Shown: positions 30,518 to 40,034 of the stretch, in pieces
How positions within the stretch are numbered: position 1 is the stretch's first letter
How the letters are laid out: every line of letters starts with the position of its first letter
Assembly (NCBI RefSeq): GCF_000350225.1
Contig: NW_005179019.1
Span: 156,977 to 220,976 of the forward strand
Source: Chondrus crispus
Taxonomy: Eukaryota; Rhodophyta; Florideophyceae; Gigartinales; Gigartinaceae
Length of the DNA stretch: 64,000 bases
Direction: 5' to 3'
Position numbers and translations under genes: made by a program
The notes under the pieces: model-generated
What the model was told of the DNA's origin: nothing
Databases searched by the model: none
The model's input: the letters and a program-made list of their open reading frames with translations, nothing else

Positions 30518-31456
30518 ATGTCTCCGCGCCAAGCGAAACGTCTTGAACCAGTTAATGCATATTGCTTTCGAATTTCAACAATGAACACGTCCAGTTTACG
30601 AAGGAGCTCCACGGACAAGACCCCAAAAGGGTTTCTGGATGGAAATGAGCTCAAAAGAAAGTTTGTCGCAGTCGACGCACAGGGATTTCTTCGATGTGAG
30701 AAAGGTTTGAACGAGCACGAAGTGCAGGGACTGAAGAACATTTTCAACAAAATCCAGCATACGCAGATGGAATTCATCTTCAACCACGTCCCCATCACCA
30801 AAATAACCGATGTGCACAAGAAAATCAGTGATGGGGCACCGCTGGGGTCAGTGCTACCGGTTTCAATCCATGCCGGAAGAAAAATGATCAACATAAGCTC
30901 CAAAGTTGTTCGCAATATTGTGGTTACCGATGCCGAGAAGGAAACTTGGAAGTCGTTCAGCAATATAATTGAAGTGCTTCGCGATCAATGTGCTTCGGTT
31001 TTCAACAAACAGTATTCCATTTATGGCCCATCACTTCTCCGCAGCCTTCGATACTGTGAAGAACAAGAACTTCACTGCGATTGTGACCCGGAACGTGTGT
31101 CCGATAATCACCCCAGACTCTCTGGGATTCTCTTTCTTGATTCGACGGGAAACTTGAAACTGTATGAAGGCGGGCATGGAGCACTGTGCCTCAACAGTCA
31201 GAAAACCCGAGAGCATGCCGAGCTGCAGCCCGAATATCCGATCACAATTCACAGATGCCAGGTGAAGCATAGGGTCACAGTAGCTGAACAGGACCCTGGA
31301 GATGTTATATTGTTCCGTCAAGACGTTCCGCACAAAGGTTGTGCTAGCTTATCCACAAATTCAAGAGTGTTCTTTCAATTTATTCCACCAGAGAAGGCTA
31401 AAAAGGGCTTCAACACTCACCATGAGAACGACACGTTTTACGTTTCCATCATTTGA
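30518..31456 (+). CDS. 2-oxoglutarate/Fe(II) dioxygenase-like protein
   Basis: 312 residues from ATG 30518. The C-terminal half has the iron- and 2OG-binding pattern of the double-stranded beta-helix fold: H186-C-D188 in QELHCDCDPE, then LSGILFLDSTGNLKLY strands, the distal H272 in GDVILFRQDVPHKG, and R283 in NSRVFFQF. The N-terminal 150 residues are not recognised. Members of this fold hydroxylate proteins, nucleic-acid bases or small molecules; the substrate here cannot be read from sequence. The frame is intact, unlike the Helitron genes just upstream. It converges on the ParB-like gene, with 19 bases between the two stops. TATAAG at about 30392 lies some 120 bp before the start. Confidence 0.65.
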   Translation: MSPRQAKRLEPVNAYCFRISTMNTSSLRRSSTDKTPKGFLDGNELKRKFVAVDAQGFLRCEKGLNEHEVQGLKNIFNKIQHTQMEFIFNHVPITKITDVHKKISDGAPLGSVLPVSIHAGRKMINISSKVVRNIVVTDAEKETWKSFSNIIEVLRDQCASVFNKQYSIYGPSLLRSLRYCEEQELHCDCDPERVSDNHPRLSGILFLDSTGNLKLYEGGHGALCLNSQKTREHAELQPEYPITIHRCQVKHRVTVAEQDPGDVILFRQDVPHKGCASLSTNSRVFFQFIPPEKAKKGFNTHHENDTFYVSII

Positions 31457-31475
31457 TATTGCGTACTGTATATGT

Positions 31476-32585
31476 TCATTTCGTCGCAAACTCATCAATA
31501 AGACGCGAAAGTTCTTCTGATTTCCTTCGAATTCGTTGTAACTGCAATCGTTTGGATGCACTTAATGGACATTTCTCAGAGATTTCCTTCAAGACAGCCA
31601 TTAGAAATTCCTCTCCCTTTCCAAGCATCTCTTCTGGATCAAGTCCTTCAAGATCAATAGAAAGAGTAGTATCATCGTCACTGACGTATCCGCGCTTTTT
31701 TGTCGCTGCTGCTTTTTTTCTTAGTCTTGATGACAGACGACTCTTTTCATTCGCATGCAGAATTTCGTGCAGCTTTGTCTTGTGATTTCGTAGTGCCCTT
31801 GCCAGAAAACGCTCCAGTATGCGCTTGCCATATCCCACGCTGTCCATTTCGATCGCCAGTACATCAAAAAGAAGTTTAGTTCCAACGGCCTGATGAGGTC
31901 TTTCCAGAAACCTCTCCAGTTCATCAAGGAGGTGTTCAAATCTTCTGAAGCGGCATGTTTTCGCCGCCCTCAAATAATGATTTAGGTAGTTTCTATTTAT
32001 TTGGTGAGACCAATGCAAGTGACTTTGAGCGCTCGAGCTCCCAGGTGAAGGGCGTGGTGGAAACCTTTCCATAATGGATTCAACGTCAATAGAACTCAGC
32101 GGAACCGGTTTCTTGCTTTCTTTTTGGATGGTGTCGATTGCAGCTCGCAACTCCATCAGTTTCGCCAGAACGGATCTTGGAGAAGGTTTCGGAGTAAGTG
32201 TTTTGGCATACTGATGTGCAAACAAAAGGTCAGCCTCTGTGGGGAGTATTTCCTCCATCCTGGTGTTGGTATCATTTTTGACATACTGCGCAACCACTCT
32301 CGTCAACCCAGACGCTTTTGCTGCTTCGAACTGCTGATGCCCCTTGATAACAGGCGAGCGGCCTCGTCCAACTTTCCACACAATGATGGGCTCGCTCCGA
32401 CGAAATCCAGAACTTTTATGCTCCTTGCTGATCTCAGTCACGTTTGTTACATTGGATGGTCGCAGCCTCGGACCAGATTTCAGAAGCTCCGCACATACTG
32501 ATACGGGCTTTTTTGAAAAGACAGCATCGTGGACCTTCTCTATAATCAAAACATCCGAGTAGTTTCTTCGGTTCTCTCGTGACAT
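31476..32585 (-). CDS. ParB-like domain protein
   Basis: The open frame begins at TTG 32597; the first ATG is at 32585, giving 369 residues. Around residues 70-106 of the open frame, PIIVWKVGRGRSPVIKGHQQ leads into FEAAKASGLTRVVAQYV. This matches the ParB/sulfiredoxin-fold core, in which GH-x-R-x-x-A follows a beta strand; the usual Arg is Gln here. The middle and C-terminal parts are helical and charged, with a basic KKAAATKKRG stretch that could be a nuclear signal. ParB-fold domains bind or cut nucleic acid or use nucleotides. The frame is intact. It is convergent with the 2OG-oxygenase-like gene, and its 5' end abuts the minisatellite. Confidence 0.55.
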   Translation of the reverse strand: MSRENRRNYSDVLIIEKVHDAVFSKKPVSVCAELLKSGPRLRPSNVTNVTEISKEHKSSGFRRSEPIIVWKVGRGRSPVIKGHQQFEAAKASGLTRVVAQYVKNDTNTRMEEILPTEADLLFAHQYAKTLTPKPSPRSVLAKLMELRAAIDTIQKESKKPVPLSSIDVESIMERFPPRPSPGSSSAQSHLHWSHQINRNYLNHYLRAAKTCRFRRFEHLLDELERFLERPHQAVGTKLLFDVLAIEMDSVGYGKRILERFLARALRNHKTKLHEILHANEKSRLSSRLRKKAAATKKRGYVSDDDTTLSIDLEGLDPEEMLGKGEEFLMAVLKEISEKCPLSASKRLQLQRIRRKSEELSRLIDEFATK

Positions 32586-32599
32586 GACAATTGACAAAT

Positions 32600-34215
32600 A
32601 TCAAGCTCGACGACGCGGCGGCGGCTGGGTGCGATGGCTTGGTGTGGATGTCTACGCGGCGTCTTGGATGGATGTAGACGCGGCGGCTTGGGGTGAATGT
32701 CGGCGCGGCAGCTTTGGGGGAATGTCGGCACGGCGGCTTGGGGTGGATGTCAGCACGGCGGCAGCAGCTTGGGGCGGATATAGGAGCGGCGCCTTGGGGT
32801 AGATGTCGGCCCTGCGGGTTGGCGTGGTTGTTGGTGCAGCTTGTAGTGGATGTCGGCCCGGCGGCTTGGTGCGAATGTCGGCTCGGCGGCAGCAGCTTGG
32901 CGTGGGTGTTAGCTTGGCGGCGGGGGTTTGGCGTTAGTGTCGGCTTGGCCGCGGGGGCTTGGCGTGGATGTTGGCGCCGCGGCAGGGGCTTGGCGTGGAT
33001 GTTGACGCCGCGGCGGCAGCTTAGTGTGGGTGTCGGCTTGGCGGCGGGGGCTTGATGTGGATGTTGGCGCCGCAGCGGCTGCTTGGCGTGTGTGTCGGCT
33101 CGGGGGCGGGGGCCTGGCGTGGGTGTCGGCTTGGCGGCGGGGGCTTGAAGTGGATGTTGACGCCAGAACAGGAGCTTATCGTCAATGTCGGCTTGGCGGC
33201 GCGGGATTGGCGTGGATGTTGGCGCCGCAGCAGGAGCTTGGCGTTAGTGTCGGCTTGGCGGTGGGGGCCTGGCGTGGATGTTAGCTCCGCGGCGGTAGCC
33301 GAGCTTGTGTGTCGGCTTGGCGGCGGGGGCTTGGTACGGGTGCCGGCTTTCCGGCGGTGGCTGGGGGTGTATGTTGGCGCCGCGGCGGCAGCTTGGCGGT
33401 GGTATCGGCTTGACGCCAGGGGCTAGACGTGGATGTTGGCGCCGCGGCGGGGGCTTGTCGTTGGTGTCGGCTTGACGGCGAGGGCTTGGTGTGGAGGTTG
33501 GTGCCGCGGCGGGGCTTGTCGTGTGTGTAAGCTTGGCGGTGAGGGCCTGGCGTGGGTGTCGGCTTGGCGGCGGGGGCCTGACGTGGATGTTGGGGCGGCG
33601 GCGGCGGCGGCTTGGCGCTAGTGTCGGCTTGGCGGCAAGGGCTTGGTGTGTATGTTAGCGCCACGGCAGGTGCTTGGCGTGAGTGTCGGCTTAGGGGGGG
33701 CTTGGCGTAGATGTTGGCGCCGCGGCGGCGGCTTGTCGTTGGTGTCGGCTGGGAGGCGGCGGCTTGGCGTAGGTGTCGGCTTGGCGGCGGGGGCTTGAGG
33801 TGGATGGTGGCGCCAGGGCAGCAGCTTGGCGGTAGTGTCGGCTTGGCGGCGGGGGCTTGGCGTGGATGTGAGCGCCGCGGCAGGGGCTTGACGTGGATGT
33901 TGGTGCCGCGGCGGGGGCTTGCTGTTGGTGTGGCCTTGACGGCGGGTTATTAGCGTGGGTGTCGGCACCGCGGCAGCGGCTTGTTGTGTGTTTGCTTGGC
34001 GGGTGGGGCTTGGCGTAGATGCCGGCTTGGCGGCGAGGGCTTGACGTGGATGTTGGCACCGCGGCAGCAGCTTGGCGTTTGTATCGGCTTAGCGGCGGGG
34101 GCTTTGCGTGGATATTGGCGCCGCGGCAGGAGCTTGGTCTGTGTGTCGGCTTGGCGGCGGGGGCTTGGTGTCGGTGTCGGGTATTGGCGTGGATGTGGGC
34201 GCAGCGGCTCTGTAG
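32600..34215. repeat. GC-rich minisatellite
   Basis: About 1.6 kb of imperfect tandem units of roughly 30 bp (often paired as 60 bp), variants of GGCTTGGCGTGGATGTTGGC alternating with GCCGCGGCGGGGGCTT and GTGTCGGCTTGGCGGCGG. It gives long open frames on both strands with repetitive proteins rich in Trp/Arg/Gly or Pro/Ser. These are best explained as repeat artefacts. It starts within about 15 bases of the ParB-like gene's first codons, so it occupies that gene's upstream region. Confidence 0.9.
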
Positions 34216-34321
34216 GCTGTGAGATGTGTCTTGCCAGATTCGTCGCAGATGTTTATGTGGTAGTTGTTTCTTGTCGCCACAAGAGTTCACGTGGAAGCTT
34301 CTCGAAAGCGTTCAGAACCTA

Positions 34322-34445
34322 CCCTTCTGATAGTGTCTCGGCCAAAGTGTACGTTTGGAGCACGTTCCGCGTTTCACGAGCCCTCGTGAAACGTTATTTC
34401 CGATTAAAATACGGCTTTTTGGTTGTTCTTCCATTGTGAGAAGGG
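34322..34445. mobile_element. Short TA-flanked inverted-repeat element (MITE-like)
   Basis: 124 bp between TA (34320-34321) and TA (34446-34447). The ends read CCCTTCTGATAG and the complement of CCCTTCTCACAATG, related to the termini of the pogo-like transposon at 18183. An internal hairpin, CGTTTCACGAG with its complement (34370-34393), is perfect. On the right it abuts CAGTATAAACC, the same base of family B used by the larger transposon. The left flank is not family B, so a deletion or older rearrangement is also possible. Confidence 0.45.
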
Positions 34446-34825
34446 TACAGTATAAACCTTTCGGGCGTGGCGTCAAGACTTCGGTTCAACTTATGACCTG
34501 AACAGTACCGAGTGGTACCCTTCTGCGAACAGCTGTGCGGACAGCACCACCCCGTTCCCCTCATAAAGAGAAGTGAGAAAAGAAACAGAAAAGAAAAGTT
34601 TATTACAGAAAAATTGAGCACCACCCCGTTCCCCTCACACCCCGTTCCCCCATAAGGAGAAGTGAACACGTGTACTTTACTACTTTACAGAAAAGTTCAG
34701 CACCACCCCGTTCCCCCTCACACCCCGTTTCCCTCGTAAGGAGAAGTGAACACGTGTACTTTACAGAAAAAAAGTGAACACGTGTAATATCGAGTCCCCT
34801 TTTTTCTTGCTTACACCTAGACTAA
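34446..34825 (+). repeat. Repeat family B, third copy
   Basis: From TACAGTATAAACC through the 100 bp tandem units to CGAGTCCCCTTTTTTCTTGC, closely matching 20445-20850. It lacks the ATTCTTTGCG part on its left. Confidence 0.8.
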
Positions 34826-35137
34826 CGTCTAGGAACTAACGTCTAGAAACAAGCTCTAAGGGCCTGTCTATACTGTGCAAGACGTTACTGTACAAATTAC
34901 AAATCTTGGCGGCGATACCACAGTAAACTACAGCAAAAACCGCGGTGTTCGTCGTTGGATATTTTTGCGTGTGTGCTTTAAAAACCAGCCTGTTATGACA
35001 CGCCTAAAGGGTGTGTCTTAACAGGTTGGTTTTTGATACCTTTTTGGCGCAATCAGAAATCGGTCTCAGTTGATATGAGAGAAAACATGAAAGTACCTTT
35101 TGAAAAGTGGTGTCCCAAATTAAGCCCTGTCCTAATT
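34826..35137. other. Spacer with an imperfect inverted repeat
   Basis: No gene. At 34979-35032, AAAAACCAGCCTGTTATGACAC and GTGTCTTAACAGGTTGGTTTTT pair with few mismatches around a 10-base spacer. A GTCCCAAATTAAGCCCTGTC segment near 35107 resembles the pogo-like inner terminal repeat (CCCAAATTAAGCC at 20420), perhaps a transposon-end relic. Confidence 0.5.
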
Positions 35138-35461
35138 TGAACGAGGTGAGCAATAAAAGTGATCGAGAGTGTGTCCCTCTCCGGAGTGAGGGGGCGAGCT
35201 GCCCCCGGTCACACAACCTTATGTCATCAAGTCCGAGACTTGTGGCCGCGATACCGCACCGCCGTCGAGTGTAGATTACTAATTAATAGTTAAATCTACG
35301 ATGGTGCGCATACCAAATTCTCCCTTTTGGTCCGAATACATTCGTCGTCCAATGCCTGCCGTCCAAGTATGGAAGGCGGCGGTCCAGAGCGTTCTTATTG
35401 GACAAAATGGCTTTCGCTACCTCATGGCCAAAGGCCTTATAGTATGCCTATTTTGGCACCG
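35138..35461 (+). repeat. Direct repeat C, left copy
   Basis: About 320 bp starting GAACGAGGTGAGCAATAAA and including GATTACTAATTAATAGTTAAATC and CAAATTCTCCCTTTTGGTCC. It recurs at 41794-42114 in the same orientation at roughly 90 percent by eye. The two copies bracket copia 2. Confidence 0.8.
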
Positions 35462-35947
35462 TCCTTCGGAAGACGTATCCCGTTCAACTGAACCACATCA
35501 CAAACCTTTTGACGTAAAACTACCTCCGGACCCTTGCACCATCTTCTTGTGGCTTTGTCAAACATAGACCAAAGACTAAACAACACCTTTGTTCATCGAC
35601 CAATTTGGTTTGTATGCTCACTCACGCAGTACAACTTCTGCAGTTGGAAAAGCGACACACAATTGTGCACACTTCCCACAGAACACAGGACACATAACAA
35701 ACAAAACGCTTTCCTCGACGTGACCACAACGTAGCAACTACTCCTTTGAAAAGGAAACCAGCAAACCCCCAAAACCTTTGCAGGAAAAACGGAGAAGGTA
35801 AATTAAGCAGGACGGTCTCACACACATCTGGGAGAAAATAAAAACAACGCAGAGCACAGAGACAGTTAGATGTAAAACGCAATGGATATTGAAACATACC
35901 AATTAGGTTAAGTGTGTGCCGTCCCTTTGAGTAGCGCTTTCAGTACC
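35462..35947. other. No gene seen
   Basis: Between direct repeat C and the 3' coding end of copia 2. It is expected to include the copia 2 3' untranslated region and possibly its LTR, but no matching copy was recognised near 41.0-41.4 kb. Confidence 0.3.
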
Positions 35948-36243
35948 TTAAAACTTCTCAAGACGAATTAGGTCAACCATTTGACCTAATGTCTGAGGTG
36001 ACATTATCTTTGTAAATATGTCTGCAGGCTGATTCTCACAGCTCACATGAGTCTGCTGAACCACAGAATTCTCAATAAGTCCACGGACATGATGAAACTT
36101 TAAATCGATGTGCTTGTTCTTTGCAGAGACCTGAGAATTCGTAGCCAGAGATTGAGCTGCAGTACTGTCAATCATGACATTACTTGCGATAAACGCTTCC
36201 TTATCATTCCATTGCGTTGCATGAGCGAATTCCCAGAACAGCT
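35948..36243 (-). pseudogene. Copia 2 RNase H, C-terminal part
   Basis: 35948-36175 reads MIDSTAAQSLATNS, KHIDLKFHHVRGLIE and ENQPADIFTKIMS, the end of copia RNase H. Translating upstream in the same phase gives ELSWLRKLFWEFAHATQWND, the segment that should follow the AEAGYIALSSCT of the 36276-37112 frame. The two are separated by the palindromic insertion at 36244-36288. Confidence 0.85.
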
Positions 36244-36288
36244 TTCGAAGCCATGATAGTTCCTTTAAGGAACTATCATGGCTTCGAA
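36244..36288. repeat. Perfect 22 bp palindrome with a one-base centre (hairpin 5)
   Basis: TTCGAAGCCATGATAGTTCC-TT at 36244-36265 is exactly complementary to 36267-36288, with only one base between the arms. One arm is genuine RNase H coding sequence (ELSWLR on the minus strand). The other is an inverted copy that breaks the frame and introduces stops. Confidence 0.95.
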
Positions 36289-37451
36289 GTTACTAAGTTA
36301 GTGCAAGAGGAGAGTGCAATGTACCCGGCTTCGGCTGATGATAAGGAGATAAATGTTTGGCGTTTGCTTCTCCAATGAACTGGTGCTTCGTTGATGACGA
36401 TAATGAATCCAGTTGCTGACATCCTCGTGTCTTTACATCCTCCCCAATCGGCATCCACGCAAGCAACCATAGAGTCTGGGTTGAAGTTTCCATTGCGTCG
36501 GAAGTGTAGTCCATAGTTCAATGTACCAGACACATATCGCAAGAGGCGTTTCAAGTACGACATGTGCCGGGGGGTGGGTTCATGCAAGTGGCGGGCTAAG
36601 ACAGATATCGGGAACGAAAGGTTCGATCGAGTACAAAATGCCAAATGGTTGATACCACCAATGATTGTGCGGTACCGAGAGTGCTCCTTTTGCGGCAGCA
36701 AGTGCTCACCAGGATGTGCAGGGAGCAGGTCCGCATTCAAAGGCAGAGGTGTCCACACCGAGTTGGCTTGATCAAGTCCGTGAGTCAGGAGGAGAGACTC
36801 AGAGTAGCGCCTCTGGTAGACCTTGATGTGGTCGGGTTCTTTGGATAGCTGCCAGCCGATGAAGGAAGAGAGAGTACCGAACAACTTGACGTTGAACTGA
36901 GCCGAAAATCTTTCCTTGAACCATGCCATCAAGTGCGTGCTATTGGAGGCAAATGCTATGTCATCGACCACAATAGCGACAATGGCAAACTCGTTGCCTT
37001 TGCGGAAGAAGTAGAGTAGAGCGTCGTATCGCGAGGTGCTGAACTTCCATGAGTTCAGACAAGTCTCCAGTAGAGAACCACATATCTTTCCGGCTTGTTT
37101 AGTTCCATACATGGAACCATGTACTTCGGAAAAATGTCCAGGCTTCCTTTGAAGTCAACTTGAATCCGTGGGCTGTTCCATAATAATTGGAATGTCAAGT
37201 TCGCCGTAGAGATAGGCATTAGAAATGTCTGCGCCTTCAAGTTCCAGGTTGTGGCTAGCAGGGAACGCTAGCAAGATGCGAAGCGTCTCGTGCGTGGCCA
37301 CCGGGGCATACGTGTTGTCCGGATCGTAGTCAGTGAATGGCTTCTGCTGATCACCACGTACAGAGCACGTCGCCTTGTGAAGGACGTCCCCGACGTCGTC
37401 AAGCGGCTTGAGTCTGAATACCCAAGTGAATGGGACTGGATGCATATCCAC
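36289..37451 (-). pseudogene. Copia 2 reverse transcriptase and RNase H N-terminus
   Basis: 37155-37451 carries TWVFRLKPLDDVGDV, ATCSVRGDQQ, YAPVATHETLRILLA and LEGADISNAYLYGEL (first catalytic Asp). After a frameshift near 37112-37155, 36276-37112 continues MYGTKQAGKI, the catalytic VVDD in AIVVDDIAFAS, TIIGGINHLAFCTRSNL, then RNase H CVDADWGGCKDTRMS and RQTFISLSSAEAGYIAL. The chain stops in the foldback insertion after SSCTNLVTS. Confidence 0.88.
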
Positions 37452-37599
37452 AGTCCGAGGGATAAATATCCATGTCCGACGTTCGACAAGGGCATCGAAC
37501 TCTCTGTCAATGGCGGCGGCCCAGTTTGGGTCTTCACAAGCGCGTGAGAAGAACGCCGAAGAAGCGGGTCGCGCATGGTTTTCTTCGACACGAACGCTG

Positions 37600-38509
37600 T
37601 AAGATGATGTGTTAAGGCTGCAGTGAGCACAGATATCAACTGCTCTTCCCTATCGTATTCGCCTTCAATATCGGGAGGCTGCTCTTCGTGTGGAAATGTT
37701 GGTTGTCCGAAGGCATCGAGTTCCATTTCACGGGAGATACCATCCATCAATGTCGACATACTCGGTAGATGCTCCGAGTTGTCATGATGGAAGTCTTGTG
37801 CACTTGTGATGATTATCTTCTGCGTGAACGGAACGAAGATGCGAAATAGAGTGACTTCACTTTCCATACCCACGAAGTGTCCAAACACGGTGCCATGAAG
37901 AAGCTTCTTCTGGCGAGTGGTCTTCGGTCTATAGATGATCGCATGTCCTTTCTGCCCAAACTCCGGAACCATTGTGGGATCCATCCGAGTATTGGGGTTC
38001 CAAGCCAGGATGGGAATGTTACCCTTGATGCACTCAGAGGGGACGCAATTGCGGAGGCAGTTGCCATGATTTATGGCCTCTCTCCATAGTTTGAGAGGTA
38101 GGTCACTCGCAAAGAGAAGAACTCTTGCTCTTACCCAGTGTTCTTGGATAAGTCGTTCTGCAGATCCGTTGCTTTCAGAAGCCTAGGCAGGAGAGTAGGC
38201 AAGCTTGATGCCGTAATGGTGACTGAACGCCTTGATGTCTTCCTCTTTGTTCTCCCCACCCCGATCCAGGTTAATGTTCTGAAGCAGAAGCTGATCGTTA
38301 ACCTCAGTCTGTGAGCGGTTGCGATACCATTGGAGATGTCTATATGTCCCATTCTTTGTTGTGAGCATGAATAAATCAGACTTACCGGTGTAGTCGTCCA
38401 GTATTGCAAGTGTGTAGGAGTTCTCAGCGACACTTGGAGTCACAGGACCTAAAATGTCAATGTGAATCAACTCCAGTGGCTGTTTTGTGATGAGTCCACT
38501 TTTAGACAA
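37600..38509 (-). pseudogene. Copia 2 integrase
   Basis: 38183-38509 holds ELIHIDILGPVTP (first Asp), LAILDDYTGKSDLFML, and INLDRGGENKEEDI, where SDNGGEF is usual. After an in-frame stop at about 38183-38185 it reads SNGSAERLIQEHW (catalytic Glu) and LWREAINHGNCLRS. The C-terminal part in 37268-37984 has FGQKGHAIIYRP and HGTVFGHFVGM, the copia post-core module. The N-terminal zinc finger lies beyond the solo LTR. Confidence 0.82.
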
Positions 38510-38515
38510 AGGAGC

Positions 38516-38520
38516 ACGAT
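38516..38520. repeat. Target-site duplication ACGAT
   Basis: ACGAT at 38516-38520 recurs at 39183-39187, exactly at the two edges of the solo LTR. Confidence 0.9.
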
Positions 38521-39182
38521 TGTAGCATAAACACCCTCACGGAGAAGAGTGTTTGCTCACAGCTCGACGGAGACCCCTGATCGACGGAAGACAGGGAAGG
38601 AAGCACCACTCCCTATCGGAACCGGGCCAGCCCGGGTAGCGTGGTAGAGCGGGACCGGAGGTGGTCGCGCGTGCGTATGAGCGGATCGACGCCTCGACGC
38701 CCCGGCGCGGTACTGGGTAACGGTCCAGTACCGACGGGCGGAGGCGGATCTTGCTCGCCGCGCGCGACCACTACCCGCGGGGCTCCGTACTAGGCAGACG
38801 CGAACGTCGCTCGCGTAGTCTGGAATAAGCCGGCGGAACCTAGGTGGTAGGTTTTGGACAAGCCCGTGTTTATCCTCTCCCCTCCGCCGTCGGTCCGCTC
38901 ATATTTAATATACAAACCTCTATAATAGCACTACAGTACCGAGGTACTGTAGTGGCCTACTGTAGTGCAGGTCGGCCTGCCCTGCACGGTGTCAGCATCG
39001 GTGCTGACAGTACACGTGGTACCCGTGTGTGCGCGCTTCGTACGCGCCGGGTACACGTATGCACGTGTGCCGTGGGGCACACGTGGACACGCACGGTGGT
39101 ACTGTAGAGCGTCGGGCTCTACAATAACTAAATCAATCGTGATCTAATCTAAAGAGAGTCCCCCAGGGGGGGTTATGCTACA
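38521..39182 (-). repeat. Solo Ty3/gypsy LTR inserted in copia 2
   Basis: 662 bp, beginning TGTAGCATAAACACCC on the plus strand, which is the complement of the GTTTATGCTACA end of the gypsy 2 LTR. It shares GCGGACCGACGGCGGA, GATCCGCCTCCGCCCGTC and GCGTCGAGGCGT with that LTR in the same order on the minus strand, but has diverged elsewhere. Flanked by ACGAT on both sides. A solo LTR forms when the two LTRs of an element recombine. Confidence 0.9.
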
Positions 39183-39189
39183 ACGATGA

Positions 39190-39407
39190 GCTTTCCCTTT
39201 TAAGCAAGGGACGCAATCGAGTTGCTGAAGGATGGACTTTTCAAAGAACAGAACAGATTCGACTGCATGACAAAGCTTGATGTAGCTGTTAATGCCAAGG
39301 TGGCCAGTCTTCCCATGCCACTCCAGGGCAGGATTCTTGTTGACGTTCATGGCGAATGTTGTCAAAGACATGTTTGATTTTGAATTGTTCATGTCGAGAG
39401 TGTACAA
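39190..39407 (-). pseudogene. Copia 2 GAG-pre-integrase domain
   Basis: The minus frame has LEWHGKTGHLGINSYIKL and CVPCLKGKAH, which form the HHCC zinc finger ahead of copia integrase. The last residues of the open frame (SITPPGGLSLD) come from the inserted LTR. Confidence 0.82.
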
Positions 39408-39428
39408 TCCATTCTTCTTCTGGGTTTC

Positions 39429-40016
39429 TCACAAAGTCTTCAAAGTTCCTTTCTCCATTAGGAAGCATGCATTGTATGGACGGATGTCGTCAGTAAACGC
39501 AACAATGAAGTTAGAACTTAGGAGCCCGGCTGAGAGAATATTGGAAGAGAAGTGAGGAGCATGGTAAGCTTCGATGACCATGCCACCGCCAAGCAACTTC
39601 TCCTTGGCCAACAAGTCTTGACACACCAGATGCAGCCATGACATCTTGTGAAATACGTGAGTAGTTGATGAACGATTTTCGAGAATGGAAGAAATGATGC
39701 GTAGCACCGGAGTCAATGTGCGCGCAGGACCTCTTCGTGCTGGACACTTCAGCAATTTGGCTTCGGAAATCGAAGTCGATGTCTTGTAGTTGCACCATGA
39801 ATCTTCTTGGGACTTCGTCGTCCGCTTGAGCGAAGCGAGTCGAGGGGCGAGGATATCCTTGGGTTCGGTGATTGTTGCTACTCCCCCAGCTGCGAGTAGA
39901 GCGGTCAGCATTGTTGCGGATAGTGCCACGAGGAGGAACAGCGTCCGGAAGTGGCGTGCCGAAGTGCCCATTTCGATTGAGACGCGATGAGGGACGTCCT
40001 TGAGGCGCCTGTCCAC
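39429..40016 (-). pseudogene. Copia 2 protease region
   Basis: The useful frame is 39511-39798: CAHIDSGATHHFFHSRKSF carries the intact DSGA active site with the following HH. A second frame (39429-40016) is open over the same stretch and holds KMSWLHLVCQDLL and IEAYHAPHFSSNILS, the segment after the protease. So there is at least one frame change. Confidence 0.78.
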
Positions 40017-40034
40017 TTCCAGACCCCCCGTCCC

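Noticed and set aside
32584-34439. Many open frames of 60-200 codons with Trp/Arg/Gly-rich or Pro/Ser-rich repeats on both strands
   Set aside because: They follow the minisatellite period, occur in all frames, and have no non-repetitive part.
38530-38830. GC-rich stretch resembling ribosomal RNA
   Set aside because: It aligns by eye to the gypsy 2 LTR in reverse complement and lies between ACGAT duplications, so it is a solo LTR.
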